64,000 bases of DNA from contig NZ_CP134696.1 in assembly GCF_031851795.1 (NCBI RefSeq), positions 1,731,576 to 1,795,575 on the forward strand. Direction: 5' to 3'. Position numbers and translations under genes: made by a program. The notes beneath the pieces are model-generated. The model did no database searches. It was given only the letters and a program-made list of their open reading frames with translations, and was not told the DNA's origin. Origin of the DNA: Pontibacter sp. G13. GTDB taxonomy: Bacteria; Bacteroidota; Bacteroidia; J057. Position 1 is the first letter of the stretch. Every line of letters starts with the position of its first letter. This document shows positions 26,101 to 35,387 of this stretch, piece after piece.

Positions 26101-29100
26101 GAAGGATGTCGACACTGAAGAAGTCCCCAAAGTCATCGTCTTCCAAGTGGTAGGAAACGGTCCGGGAATCGGTGGTATCTACGCCAGAATCATTGGTGTA
26201 GGAGTGACGGAATTTCGCTGCTACCCCAACGGTATTATCAGACCAAGCACCTCCTTCGACAGCGAATTTACCGCCGATCTGAGTAGCTACGTCGATGAAG
26301 GAAGTATAGTCATAGGAAACAGTCCAAGTACTGTCTCTGGATTCGACTCTGTCTATGGCTGCGCCCGCGGAGAAAGAAACATTTTTGGCAGTACCGTCGG
26401 CATTGTATTCCTGCACGGCGTCTGCATTTCGGTTCTTCTCGTTGGTATCCAGAATCATCTGCCAGTTCAGTACATCGATGTTGAAGGAGTCGGCTTCATG
26501 GATATTGGTCAAGCTATCCGCAGTGGGCAAGTCCAACGCGGCCTCACGCAATACTTCCTCCAAGTATTCCAACTGAGGAATGAGGATATCGCGGATATGC
26601 TTTTCCGTGTAGACGAATGTGGTGGCAATACCCGTCGGATAGAATACCGCTTCGTCGGCGACATCTGCCAAACACTGACCCTCATCATAAGTCAAGATCT
26701 TGGCGATGGCGAACTGCTGGTTGGTGGCCTTACCGATGTAAACGTCTCCATCGTTCCCTGTGAAGATTGGATCGTCAGAGGTAGAGTACGCATCGGTAAA
26801 GGTCAAGGAGCTGGAATAGCCAGAGCGATTGAAGTTTTCGCGTCCTGCATTCAGTTCAAATACCCATTGGATACCGAGCTTGTTTTCGGAGAATGGCGTC
26901 TTGATGGCCGTACCAAAGGTCTGGTCAAAATATACTCCACCCTGTCCGGAAATCTCATAGGACTCGTATTCGAAGCCATTGAAGACGGAACCTTCCTCAA
27001 CGGTCATGTAGCTTCGGTCCCCAGGAGGGTCATGAAGGATCAAATCAGGCAATTCAGGAGAACGCGTAGAGAAGGTCGGCGCCAATTGCGCTGCTCCTTC
27101 CACCAGGCTCCAGTAATCAAATGCCTGAGATGGACGGATTCCTGCAGTGACTTTTAGGTACAACAATTTCTGGTAGGGGTGGTTGCCTCCACTCGCAAGA
27201 TTGGGGTTACCCGCTTGCATGACATATTTGGCCTTACCATCGATGACGGTCAGATCGGTCGGGGATTGTTCGCGGTCTCCCACGAAGTCATACACCCGAA
27301 TCTCCCCTTCCTCGACTGGACAGCCCGTTACGGATTCCACTACGTCAATCGCCAAGGGGTATTTTACGCCTTGTTCAGTGAAGATGTAGGGATCTCCTGT
27401 GGGGTCATTACAGAGCAACGAGACCTCGGCACCAGCAGCATCAAAATCGATGGATACGACCAGTGAGCGATAATAGATGAATTCTGCGCTAGGTTGGATA
27501 TAGGTTACGGTGGTGTCATCCGTGACCGTCACAGTTGTATCGCCGGGCAGGTAGGTGACTACTCCATCAATGGTCACGGTGTCGGGCTCGACAATCGTAA
27601 TGACGGTGTCTGAGGAAGCAATTTCAGAACTATCTCTCCCTACCAGATCGACCGGGATGATGGTATCCTTGTATTGATCCCAAGCATTGGGGTTCAAGTT
27701 CTCATTGACTACCGCGATGTCAAACTTCGTGGCAGGGAGGACGATTTCCGCAAATCCACTGGCATCGGTGGTGTAGGTAGCTGTGAACTGGTTGGGATCT
27801 TCACCCTTGATTTGGACCTTGAGCGGCACATTCACGGGATTGGAGACCGAGGTACTACATCCTCCTTGTACCAATACCTTCACGGAGTCCACCTGTGTAT
27901 TGGTGAAATCGATATTGAAGACATCCGAGGCAATATTCTCGGTACGGCTTGGGGTAGCAAATGTATGATCGAGGTATTCGACGCTGAATACATAGGTATT
28001 GGAGTCAGAAAGTGCATAACTCCAAGATCCATCTGGCAAGGTTCTGATGCCATAGTCTTGGCCATCGATCAGGATTTTGGCATTCTCCACGGTCAATCCA
28101 GTACCGATCATCTGCTGACCGGATTGCTGGAATTGGGAGTTGGGAAGATAAGATACAACCCCTGCTACCGTCAGCGCGGTAGTGTCGATGAAGTCAACAT
28201 TGGATTGGGAGTTTGCAGCTAGATCCAAAATCCGCGTCAAACTATCCGGAGTGAAACCATGCCCACTCTTGAAAGGCTTGATGACAAATTTGGCGCTATC
28301 GTAGTAATAGACATTTCTAAACTCGAAGTAGCCACCCACATCTGTCGTCTCCGTATAGGGGCTTCCATTTACGCCCGGAGCGGGTGCTTGGGTACCTGTC
28401 AACGGATCGACCAAGGATGCGGTAACCGTGATACCCTGTACTCCAGCACCTCCAGTGGACACGATGCGGCCCTTGATGATTCCGTTGGGAATCATGTGTC
28501 CTGCGTCTTTGAAGGATTCAATATCTGCACCATTGGCATTGAGGAAGGTGATCTTGTAGTAGTACAAGGCACCGGGAATCGCATCGTAGTCATTGTATGC
28601 AGTGGCATTTTTGTTCAAAATCCCCAGTTCTTCATAGCTTCCATCAACCCCCGGAGCACTACGCTCTACCCGGATATTGTCTACGACACCACCGAGAGCC
28701 GCCCAAGAGATCTTGATACGGGTCTTGAAATCACCATCAGATGCAGCAACCATCGGGTCGAGTGTCTTTCCGGTAGCATTGGTACCGGAGGAAGTGTGTC
28801 CGCCCCAATCTGTGGTATAGGTTCTTACCTGATAGTAGTAATTGGTGTTGGCATTTCGTCCAGCATCTGTGTAGGTATAGGTACTCCCACTGAGCGTGGC
28901 AATCGGATTTCCCCAACTTGCATTTTGGGAAGTTCTGCGATACACCTTGTAGCCAAGATTGGCTTCTGGGATATCCGATCCCTTGGTCCAATTTATCTTA
29001 ATTTTGTCAAGTGTCGACCCTCCTGCTTCATCCGTCGAGGCTGTCACCGTTGCGGGTGCCTTTATGGGCTGGGTACGAGCCAGAAATCCACTGGCAGATG

Positions 29101-29575
29101 CAAAGGAAAGGTCACAGTCTGCGATACAGTTGAAAATCGCATTTTCCTGACCATCCCATTCTGCATATAAGTACATCGTCTGGGAATATCCGGGACCGAC
29201 GTTCAACGTCTGGGTATTGCCGATATCAGTCGTATTGATGACTGCGGCTCGGTTGTTGTACCCCTGGACTGTACCAATCTCAAATTTGGTCAATCCATCG
29301 CCATTACAATCACAAGGGCTGCCAAAATTGGATGAGCTGGCATTCGTTGTGAATGAAGTTCGGGAAAATTTGACATAGTAGTCAGACCCTTCATCCGTCA
29401 CCGTATGGTTACCAAAAATGATATTGTTATACGAACTGGAGTAGGTCTGCGCCTGGGATTCCTGCAATCCCAGTATCATACAGAAGCAAGAAAGTAGGCC
29501 AAAAGCCCAAAGTTTGGGGATCCTAAATCGGCGGACAAGCCATAGGTATCCCTGTCGGAAATCCGATAAGTTCAT
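23171..29575 (-). CDS. Giant secreted T9SS cargo protein with FN3 and carboxypeptidase-regulatory-like domains
   Basis: About 2134 aa from the ATG at 29575, which gives a signal peptide (LWAFGLLSCFCMILGLQESQ then AQT). The N-terminal part has fibronectin-III-like repeats (YKVYRRTSQNASW, YYYQVRTY; about 170-370). Carboxypeptidase-regulatory/Ig-like segments follow (GVQGITVTASLVDPLTG, GGYFEFRNVYY). The middle is long and unassigned, with paired cysteines (CPHEPGTQPRD, CEYELW). Late segments such as IPLKEGWNWVSFNVQG and ESGWNWIGFQPQ are repeated GWNW modules. The last 80 residues (YQNEPNPFEVTTELRFFLLE ... GVYFARLIQGDERMVRKMIL) are a type A T9SS sorting domain. It is expected at the cell surface or secreted; adhesion or matrix function is only a guess. 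Confidence 0.88.
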   Translation of the reverse strand: MNLSDFRQGYLWLVRRFRIPKLWAFGLLSCFCMILGLQESQAQTYSSSYNNIIFGNHTVTDEGSDYYVKFSRTSFTTNASSSNFGSPCDCNGDGLTKFEIGTVQGYNNRAAVINTTDIGNTQTLNVGPGYSQTMYLYAEWDGQENAIFNCIADCDLSFASASGFLARTQPIKAPATVTASTDEAGGSTLDKIKINWTKGSDIPEANLGYKVYRRTSQNASWGNPIATLSGSTYTYTDAGRNANTNYYYQVRTYTTDWGGHTSSGTNATGKTLDPMVAASDGDFKTRIKISWAALGGVVDNIRVERSAPGVDGSYEELGILNKNATAYNDYDAIPGALYYYKITFLNANGADIESFKDAGHMIPNGIIKGRIVSTGGAGVQGITVTASLVDPLTGTQAPAPGVNGSPYTETTDVGGYFEFRNVYYYDSAKFVIKPFKSGHGFTPDSLTRILDLAANSQSNVDFIDTTALTVAGVVSYLPNSQFQQSGQQMIGTGLTVENAKILIDGQDYGIRTLPDGSWSYALSDSNTYVFSVEYLDHTFATPSRTENIASDVFNIDFTNTQVDSVKVLVQGGCSTSVSNPVNVPLKVQIKGEDPNQFTATYTTDASGFAEIVLPATKFDIAVVNENLNPNAWDQYKDTIIPVDLVGRDSSEIASSDTVITIVEPDTVTIDGVVTYLPGDTTVTVTDDTTVTYIQPSAEFIYYRSLVVSIDFDAAGAEVSLLCNDPTGDPYIFTEQGVKYPLAIDVVESVTGCPVEEGEIRVYDFVGDREQSPTDLTVIDGKAKYVMQAGNPNLASGGNHPYQKLLYLKVTAGIRPSQAFDYWSLVEGAAQLAPTFSTRSPELPDLILHDPPGDRSYMTVEEGSVFNGFEYESYEISGQGGVYFDQTFGTAIKTPFSENKLGIQWVFELNAGRENFNRSGYSSSLTFTDAYSTSDDPIFTGNDGDVYIGKATNQQFAIAKILTYDEGQCLADVADEAVFYPTGIATTFVYTEKHIRDILIPQLEYLEEVLREAALDLPTADSLTNIHEADSFNIDVLNWQMILDTNEKNRNADAVQEYNADGTAKNVSFSAGAAIDRVESRDSTWTVSYDYTSFIDVATQIGGKFAVEGGAWSDNTVGVAAKFRHSYTNDSGVDTTDSRTVSYHLEDDDFGDFFSVDILRDKAYDVPAFRVFSGTSSCPHEPGTQPRDSAEITITPPEVFNVPIGGQAVFTANLTNYSNSQETREYHVRVVSTSNPDGAIIKLNGQLINHKEASFFINAFQTVQTYLTVERGPVASEYTRIGIMMYPPCEYELWQNNGAITQGDTAWISVSFETECSDVTLTDPGDNWLVNQNSNNILPVTFSGYDLNNPFLEQVALQYKQPGEAWLDVITISADSMLETFYLDTLDVSALENGNYSLRAKSICGSGRGVNYSDEYNGVIDRGSVAPFGTPTPSDGFLRFGQDISITFDKPINCNLNDYATDSISLIRSDDSTEIAFEADCNGTTIILDPDDDLFLDPTLDGVLIHAYVGGIEGTSGNVQEYPAIWSFEVSVSPVFWDPESISRSVLKGDELVIAASLKNESYLSEEFTITAHPDWLIPTTNSGVVLSNSSYELPLWVNSDLDPGTYNGVVTAMVDGVNIDLDVSVTVLAIAPTWSVNPSDYEYSMTMVLQFSLDQGNTQLSTDTRDLVAAYVNGDIRGVGQLEYVADLGIYVAFMTVYSNNSSSSKPDELTFHYWQAYDGQEFGIVEKPDFIKEGNLGTLGSPYILHPEGIVQTIPLKEGWNWVSFNVQGADMDIEEFLYSLDVEDSETEYFIKRKDGKSAEFKAKGSKYEWKGSLKDIDNNQGYLLYVDGEPDTLRVIGSAITPAPFEVESGWNWIGFQPQRPKTTSEALGSLSPTSGDMVKSIFGFDEYIGASNTWYGNLELMEPGSAYKLLLANDDTLYYPQRQANEFVVDHERFENNMVVVAKIGFEDLERINEDRFVVGAFVDGECRGIGELEYDESLGEYRVFLPVHGNIHAQGMPVTYKVLDLKTDIEYVSTAGNLFEVDLIEGSVDDPFILFENLNIQGALHLYQNEPNPFEVTTELRFFLLEGGHTELTIMDATGRVVANLVDEDMTNGIHEVSFTSENLAPGVYFARLIQGDERMVRKMILTGN

Positions 29576-30213
29576 AGGGTTGAGAAATAATGATGCGTGC
29601 AAAAAAATCCTGGGTCGATTCCTCAAGGAATCGTCCTTTTCATGGTTGAGTTTCAATACAGACTGGGTGAAGGGAAACGCAATGTACGATCACCCATTCA
29701 AGACGATCATGGACCTATGGCCCGCAATTGCCTGAATAGCAATACAGGGTATGGCAAGTCATACCTGAAAAAAATCGTATATCACGCTAATAGGGAGGAT
29801 TCAATCGAATGCTCGATCCCGAATGAGCATTCCAATTGATAAAAGGTGTGGAAGGAAAAATTCCTAAGAGTTGGAAAATATGCACAATTTTCTTCTCACG
29901 TAAAAGAAAAATGTGTGCGATGTTCAATATTTAAGCAAAACTACACAAATATTCGGTAAGTATCGTCACTTATTCATTCCTTCTGGACACTTAAACGGTG
30001 ACTACCGGCAAATATTCCCCTAACAGGGCTAGAAGCCTTTTTTTTGACTATTGGTGAACCAAACTCAGCTCCAAAATCACAGACAAACAATCTGTCTGAA
30101 CAGGTGAAAATCAACACATTACATCAATCCTAACAATATTCGGGGCGGCGAAGGATTTTTTTTGGGAATTTTCCTTCTCGACAGGCAATTTCACCTAGCC
30201 TGATCTTCATGCC
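29576..30213. other. Gene-free upstream region of the giant gene
   Basis: AT-rich, with no supported gene; should contain the promoter of the giant T9SS gene and the 3' end region of the NTF2-like gene. No hairpin or confident promoter box was fixed. Confidence 0.4.
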
Positions 30214-30678
30214 CTACCCTTGAATGGGCGGTTTTCCGAGGAATCCAGCTTTCTGCTCAAATGGCAAAGCAAAATCCGAATTGTGCACCAGTGCAATTTT
30301 CCATTCAGATTCCTTGGTCAGGATAAATTGAATGGATCCATGCCGAGGAGGCAGCATATCTCCTTTCGGAGTCTGACTTCCGGTAACTCGCCATTTTGCC
30401 GAGCACATCACCCATGCAGGTCCAATCGCCCTGAAATACAAATCATCGAGTTCCAGTTGAGCATCCTTCAAAACCACCTTGAATGGAAACTCATGTTGCT
30501 CGATGATCGCTTCCTGTCCGATTGCGATCTGGCCGACCACATCCGTAAACTCTGCATCCTCCGTAAAGAGCGCTCCAAATGCCATGAGGTCCTTGCGGTT
30601 CCAGCGCTCGACAAATGCATGAATCAAATTCGTCAGAGATTCTGTCTGCGTGTCAGGTAGGCGAGTGGTGATTTTCAT
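30214..30678 (-). CDS. SnoaL/DUF4440-like NTF2-fold protein
   Basis: 154 aa, single domain. ESLTNLIHAFVERWNRKDLMAFGALFTEDAEFTDVVG is the usual N-terminal helix pair and first strand of SnoaL-like or SgcJ/EcaC proteins. The later HGSIQFILTKESEWKIALVH is the final sheet. Members include hydrolases, isomerases and proteins without known activity; substrate is not predictable. No signal peptide. It stands alone. Confidence 0.75.
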   Translation of the reverse strand: MKITTRLPDTQTESLTNLIHAFVERWNRKDLMAFGALFTEDAEFTDVVGQIAIGQEAIIEQHEFPFKVVLKDAQLELDDLYFRAIGPAWVMCSAKWRVTGSQTPKGDMLPPRHGSIQFILTKESEWKIALVHNSDFALPFEQKAGFLGKPPIQG

Positions 30679-31104
30679 GAAAAACCGGTATTGGGAAGAA
30701 TGAAAGCATTATCAAGATTACGAGTGAGTACCCATGATGCTTGAAAAGACAAAGCTACCGAAAACTTTGATAGATAAAACCAATCGCTTACAGCTATTCG
30801 TGAAGGCTCAAATAAACCGTGCGGACGGCCTTGCAGGGTGCGTGAGGGATGGGAATGGTGCGAGGTACGAGCAGTCCGAGTCTGGAGAACATACAGGTTC
30901 AGGATGACTACTTGCCCAGAGGAGCATCACCTGCCGAGCCCCATGAAATGACGAGGACGGAGCGCAGCGAACCCATGGATCAGCCCGACCCAGCGCGTAA
31001 ATACCAAGCGAATACCTTTTGCCAAGCACGCTGGGGCACGCCCAAATGATCCGTATCGCTCCATCCATCGCAGACCTCATCCCCATGTGGCTGCTCCGGT
31101 TTCC
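30679..31104. other. Gene-free region with dispersed repeat
   Basis: Almost entirely occupied by dispersed repeat copy 4 (30818-31048). The first 140 bp should carry the NTF2-like promoter. Confidence 0.55.
30818..31048 (-). repeat. Dispersed intergenic repeat, copy 4
   Basis: Shares with copy 3 GTGCGG, TTGCAGGGTGCGTGAGGGAT, GGTACGAGCAGTCCGAGTCT, GACGAGGACGGAGCGCAGCG and GCACGCTGGGGCACGCCC in the same order and orientation. The central third differs. Confidence 0.8.
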
Positions 31105-31794
31105 TTAACGATGTTGTTGCAAGAGCCATTCCCAGACCTCGGGATTGTGATAGGTTGTATCCCATACATTGTGGCCCATGCCTTCGTAGGCAGTAAATCG
31201 GATATTGGGGTTGGTGGGCATGATTTCATCCAATATGTAGTGAGACTTCCAGATTCCGACTATGTCATCGTCCGTCCCATGAAACACCCACATCGGCAGG
31301 CTGTCCAGCTTGTGGAAGGTCTCCACAGGGCGATTGGCGCCGCCGCAGATTGGCATGATGGCGGCAAACCGATCCGGATATCTGAGCGCCAAATGCCAGG
31401 TCCCGTAGCCTCCCAAGCTCAAACCCGTCACATAGATTCGGTCGGGATCAATGGGATATTCCGCTTCCATCTGCTCGATCAATTTGAGCAAGCTCCGCTC
31501 TTCCCAATCCTTGCCGGGAGAGCATTGGGGCGCCACTACCAGAAAGGGAAACTCATGATCCGGTCGCATAAAGGGGAGATCTTCGTGACCAATCTGTGAT
31601 ACCTCCTTGCCTCGGCTCCCACTTCCATGCAGAAACAAGAGCATGGGAATCGGTTCCTCATCTATTTGTTGAGGAGGATATACCAAGAATCGACTGTATC
31701 GCAGGTCATTCAGGGCAAATGGGATCATCACGAGTCCAAATGCCAGCATCCCTCCAGCGAGGATCAATGCCCACCGAAAGAGTTTCTTCAACAT
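31105..31794 (-). CDS. Membrane-anchored or secreted alpha/beta hydrolase (esterase-like)
   Basis: 229 aa from the ATG at 31794; the first about 30 residues (FRWALILAGGMLAFGLVMI) form a signal anchor. The alpha/beta-hydrolase core shows the oxyanion motif LLFLHGSGSRG, the nucleophile elbow GLSLGGYGTW, an acid in FHGTDDDIVG and the catalytic His in GMGHNVWD. It resembles dienelactone-hydrolase/prolyl-oligopeptidase-type esterases often called putative phospholipase or feruloyl esterase. Substrate unknown. Confidence 0.82.
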   Translation of the reverse strand: MLKKLFRWALILAGGMLAFGLVMIPFALNDLRYSRFLVYPPQQIDEEPIPMLLFLHGSGSRGKEVSQIGHEDLPFMRPDHEFPFLVVAPQCSPGKDWEERSLLKLIEQMEAEYPIDPDRIYVTGLSLGGYGTWHLALRYPDRFAAIMPICGGANRPVETFHKLDSLPMWVFHGTDDDIVGIWKSHYILDEIMPTNPNIRFTAYEGMGHNVWDTTYHNPEVWEWLLQQHR

Positions 31795-31935
31795 GATGGA
31801 GATTTTAGGAAAAGGTACAGAAAATCCATTGATTGCCAGCAGCAAAGCCTCCTTGTAGTTTACACCGCCCCCCTTCCCAGCAGGCTTTGAACAGACCTTC
31901 CTACCTTGAGTTATGGAAAGACCAAATTGACCTCA

Positions 31936-33678
31936 ATGAAACCCACATTTCTCTCTCTCGCAATCCTCAGCTTCCTGTTGGCCTGCCGACCGGCCCCCAA
32001 ACAATCCGCGCCTCCCAGTCAAGCGAGCATCTTTGGGGCGAAGCCCGCGCCTGCCATGTGCGGGCCGATCACCTCTGACCGTGCATGGTACGATGAAAGC
32101 ACACGCGCTCCGCTGTTTGAAGGAATGGGCCCTTTGGAATTCCCGGTGACCACCACCAAGGAGCTTGCCCAGCAGTATGTCAATCAGGGATTGGTGCTGG
32201 CTTATGGATTCAATCACGCCGAAGCTGCGCGGTCCTTCCACTATGCCACCTCCTTGGACCCGACCTGCGCCATGGCCTATTGGGGCTATGCGTACGTCCT
32301 CGGCCCCAACTACAATGCAGGGATGGAACCCGACAACTTTGATCGGGCCTACGAAGCCATTCAACAGGCTGTGAGGCTTTCTGATGACTATGCCGACGAA
32401 CGAGAGCGGGACTTGATCGCTGCGATGGCTACACGATATGTGGCAGATCCGCCCGAGGACCGCACCGAACTGGATGCAGCCTATTCCGCATCCATGAAGG
32501 ACCTCCACGAAAAATACCCAGAGGATCCCGACATCGGCACCATGTACGCAGAATCCATCATGGACCTACACCCTTGGGATTTATTTGATCAAGAGACGGG
32601 CGTCCCTAGACCGTGGACAGGAGAGATCATGCAAGTGCTTGAGGAGACACTCGACCAGCATCCCGATCACTGCGGGGCGCATCACTTCTATATTCACGCG
32701 GTCGAGGCATCTCCTCATCCTGAACGGGGGATTCCGAGCGCTCGTGCATTTGACAATGATCTGGTACCCAATGCTGGCCACCTTGTCCACATGCCCTCCC
32801 ACATCTACATCCGCACAGGTGACTACCATGCAGGTACGGAAGCCAATATTCGCGCCATCGAGGTCGATAGCACGTATGTCGCCAATTGCCATGCTCAAGG
32901 CGCATATCCCCTTGCCTACTTTCCGCACAACCAGCATTTCCTAGCTGCCACGGCTACGCTGGAAGGAAATCAACAATGGGCGCTCAGTGCTGCAGATGCC
33001 GTATCTGAAAATGCCAACCGCCAACTCATGCGCGAGCCCGGTTGGGGAACCTTGCAGCACTACTACGCCATTCCCTATTACGTGTATCCCAAGTTCGCCC
33101 AATGGGAGGAGATCCTTAAGATGGACAACGAAACGCCCAACCTCCCCTATCCTACCGCGATGTACCAATATGCACGAGGATTGGCCTACTTGCACCAGGA
33201 CAGTATGGCCAAGGCCAAGCAAGCATGGGAGCAGGTACACTTGATCGCCCAAAATCAACAACTTCGAGATGTCACGATTTGGGACATCAACACCGTCTAT
33301 GATCTAGTCCAGATCGCCGACAAGGTGCTATTCGGGCAGATTCTCGCTCAAGAAGGCGACTACAAAGCCAGCATCGCCGTCCTACAGGAAGCGGTCGAAA
33401 TCGAAGACCAGCTCAATTACAACGAGCCGCCCGATTGGTTCTTCTCTGTGCGACACGTACTGGGGGATGTGCAGCTTCAAGCCGGGAAATATGACGATGC
33501 AGCCGAGACCTTCCGCCAAGACCTCGAACGTCTACCCAAGAATGGATGGGCACTGAACGGGCTCGTCATTGCCTATGGACACCTAGATGCACCCGAGCTT
33601 CAAAAGGGCGCCCAACGCGAATTCCAAGAGGCTTGGAAACATGCCGATGTCGAGTTGGAGGGAGCGAAGGTTCAGTGA
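31936..33678 (+). CDS. TPR-repeat lipoprotein
   Basis: 580 aa from the ATG at 31936, with a lipoprotein signal ending at the Cys of LSFLLAC. Tetratricopeptide-like helices are spread along the protein (YVNQGLVLAYGFNHAEAARS, FHYATSLDPTCAMAYWGYAY, IAVLQEAVEIEDQ, AGKYDDAAETFRQDLERLPK). Conserved blocks such as HPDHCGAHHFYIHAVEAS and AGHLVHMPSHIYIRTGDY occur in a widespread family of uncharacterised TPR proteins; the many histidines there could bind metal. It is followed after 52 bp by a HAD-like gene on the same strand. Confidence 0.82.
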   Translation: MKPTFLSLAILSFLLACRPAPKQSAPPSQASIFGAKPAPAMCGPITSDRAWYDESTRAPLFEGMGPLEFPVTTTKELAQQYVNQGLVLAYGFNHAEAARSFHYATSLDPTCAMAYWGYAYVLGPNYNAGMEPDNFDRAYEAIQQAVRLSDDYADERERDLIAAMATRYVADPPEDRTELDAAYSASMKDLHEKYPEDPDIGTMYAESIMDLHPWDLFDQETGVPRPWTGEIMQVLEETLDQHPDHCGAHHFYIHAVEASPHPERGIPSARAFDNDLVPNAGHLVHMPSHIYIRTGDYHAGTEANIRAIEVDSTYVANCHAQGAYPLAYFPHNQHFLAATATLEGNQQWALSAADAVSENANRQLMREPGWGTLQHYYAIPYYVYPKFAQWEEILKMDNETPNLPYPTAMYQYARGLAYLHQDSMAKAKQAWEQVHLIAQNQQLRDVTIWDINTVYDLVQIADKVLFGQILAQEGDYKASIAVLQEAVEIEDQLNYNEPPDWFFSVRHVLGDVQLQAGKYDDAAETFRQDLERLPKNGWALNGLVIAYGHLDAPELQKGAQREFQEAWKHADVELEGAKVQ

Positions 33679-33730
33679 GCTTTCACACTGATGGCCCAAC
33701 CCCCGATATGGACATGGGCACTTTGGGTGC

Positions 33731-34180
33731 ATGAGCATCAGCTTTGATTTGGATGGATTATTGATCGCGTACCGCGAAGAATTTCCGGTGGAACCCCTTA
33801 CGAGGCTCCGCCGGTTTGTCTGTCTAGAACGGCTCAGGGCAGGCACGATTGCCCTATTTCGACGCTTGCAGCATCAGGGCCACACAATCGGAATCTACAC
33901 CACCTCGCTTCGGTCCGAGGGCCGTATTCGTTGGATTTTCGCTTGTCATGGATTGAGTCTTGGCCGAGTGGTCAATGGCTCCCAAAGCCAGCGAATGCTC
34001 CGAAACCAGAGAGTTCACGCCTCCAAATATCCGCCTGCTTTCGGATTTTTGTTCCACATCGATGATTCCAAAGGAGTGGCGCAGGAGGCCATGACCTGGA
34101 CATTCAAAGCCCTGATCATCGCTCCAGACAACTCAGATTGGACAGAGCAAGTATGGCAGTTTGTTCAATCGGTAAGCTAA
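33731..34180 (+). CDS. Small HAD-like hydrolase family protein
   Basis: 149 aa. The four HAD signatures are present in order: FDLDGLL (Asp6, Asp8) as motif I, IYTTSLRS as motif II, a Lys in ASKYPP as motif III and HIDDSKG as motif IV. The chain lacks room for a large cap domain, so it is a minimal phosphatase-type fold. Substrate unknown. Confidence 0.7.
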   Translation: MSISFDLDGLLIAYREEFPVEPLTRLRRFVCLERLRAGTIALFRRLQHQGHTIGIYTTSLRSEGRIRWIFACHGLSLGRVVNGSQSQRMLRNQRVHASKYPPAFGFLFHIDDSKGVAQEAMTWTFKALIIAPDNSDWTEQVWQFVQSVS

Positions 34181-34612
34181 TCATCAGGACGTCCCCCGGC
34201 GTGCTGGGCACATATCTATCTCTTGACCTTCATTCGCCGGGGCGGGCTATTCAGGGGTACGCTGGCGCTTCCGTCCTCAGCTGAATCCATCCAAACTCTA
34301 CCATCTTGCGGGATTCCGATCATCAGTTCCCCGCCTAGCCGGATTGCATCAGCTACGGACCGCTCCCGAGGTCGCGCCCTTTCTATCCCTGACGCCGCCG
34401 CAGACCAATCGCACATTTCACGGCTTCTCCAACCTCTAATGAAACCCTCATTTTCAGAGAGTTGCAATTTCATCCTCCCCCATTTCTAGTGTCGATATTT
34501 TTCGTTTTTCGCCATGAAAGTATTCGTAGAACTGACTCAATAGGGATAGAACGGATCACTTCAGATCCATGTGCAAACCATTTCCTTCTCACTTCACTTC
34601 TATCCTTTCGCC
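34181..34612. other. Gene-free region with dispersed repeat
   Basis: Contains dispersed repeat copy 5 (about 34190-34430) and about 180 bp that should include the promoter of the next gene. Confidence 0.5.
34190..34430 (+). repeat. Dispersed intergenic repeat, copy 5 (diverged)
   Basis: GGACGTCCCCCGGCGTGCTG opens it. GCCGGGGCGGGCTATTCAGG, GCTGGCGCTTCCGTCCTCAG, GGTCGCGCCCTTTCTATCCC and GCCGCCGCAGACCAATCGCA follow. It keeps the block order of the family in plus orientation but is more diverged than copies 3 and 4. Confidence 0.6.
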
Positions 34613-35278
34613 ATGAGAAAAAACCTGATTATCAGTGGAATCATGTTGGCGTTGATTTCGGTATCCTGCTATCTCTGCCAAGCCCAGACATTTACCACAT
34701 TTGACAAGCAGTACCGCTACTACTATGGTACGATGTCAAAGGCAGAAAATTCCTATTATCGATTCTATGTACCTGCCAATGAGGTTGGTGTGCTCACCCT
34801 CAAAACTAAAACCTTTGGAAGCGATTTTGATGTGTATGCATACAGCTCTTCCAATATGGCCTATTCGCTTGGTAATAGCCGAAGCGGAGGGTTGGAACCA
34901 GAACTGTTAATTTTACCTGTGGAAAGTTCTGGGAGATGGGTATACGTCAAGATCCGCAATGATGGGACTTCAGGGCAATATCACTTTTATGCCCACACGG
35001 TCAATGTAGAAGAGAAATTTTACCAAGCCCTCTTTGTAGCCTTGTTAGAGGGGATTCTGTCTACCGAAAATGACGTCGACAATAGGAATATTTCTCGGGG
35101 CATCAATGTCGCCTCTTCCCTTTTGTCCAATGCCAGTTTGGGAGATGCCTCGCGAAGTTTCATTCTGAATGAGATCACCAATGCATTGAGGGAAGAATTC
35201 GGATATGGAGCGGTAGCTGGGTTTGTGGTCAGTTTTGTTGTCTCCTACTATGACGACATCCTCAAGAATGTCTGGTAG
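34613..35278 (+). CDS. Secreted protein with PPC-like N-terminal domain
   Basis: 221 aa from the ATG at 34613, with a signal peptide ending near CQAQ. Residues about 30-130 (YYRFYVPANEVGVLTLKTKT, FDVYAYSSSN, GRWVYVKIRNDGTSGQYHFY) look like a bacterial pre-peptidase C-terminal (PPC) beta-sandwich. The C-terminal 90 residues are helical (FYQALFVALLEGILSTEND) and unassigned. No catalytic domain, so it may bind carbohydrate or protein in the envelope. Confidence 0.68.
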   Translation: MRKNLIISGIMLALISVSCYLCQAQTFTTFDKQYRYYYGTMSKAENSYYRFYVPANEVGVLTLKTKTFGSDFDVYAYSSSNMAYSLGNSRSGGLEPELLILPVESSGRWVYVKIRNDGTSGQYHFYAHTVNVEEKFYQALFVALLEGILSTENDVDNRNISRGINVASSLLSNASLGDASRSFILNEITNALREEFGYGAVAGFVVSFVVSYYDDILKNVW

Positions 35279-35309
35279 TTATGTCTCGTAGTTTCGTACA
35301 ACGCTAGCA

Positions 35310-35354
35310 ATTGCCTAGTCCAAAGGAGGGGAACGGGCCCCAAGACTAGGCAAT
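35310..35354. terminator. Stem-loop between convergent genes
   Basis: Perfect 11-bp inverted repeat ATTGCCTAGTC / GACTAGGCAAT with a 23-nt loop between a plus-strand and a minus-strand gene. No long T tract. Confidence 0.5.
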
Positions 35355-35387
35355 CGCTCAAGCGTAAAGTCTGCCCCAGCTAGCAGC

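Noticed and set aside
25898-27157. 419-aa plus-strand frame
   Set aside because: Antisense to the giant T9SS gene; low-complexity shadow with no motifs.
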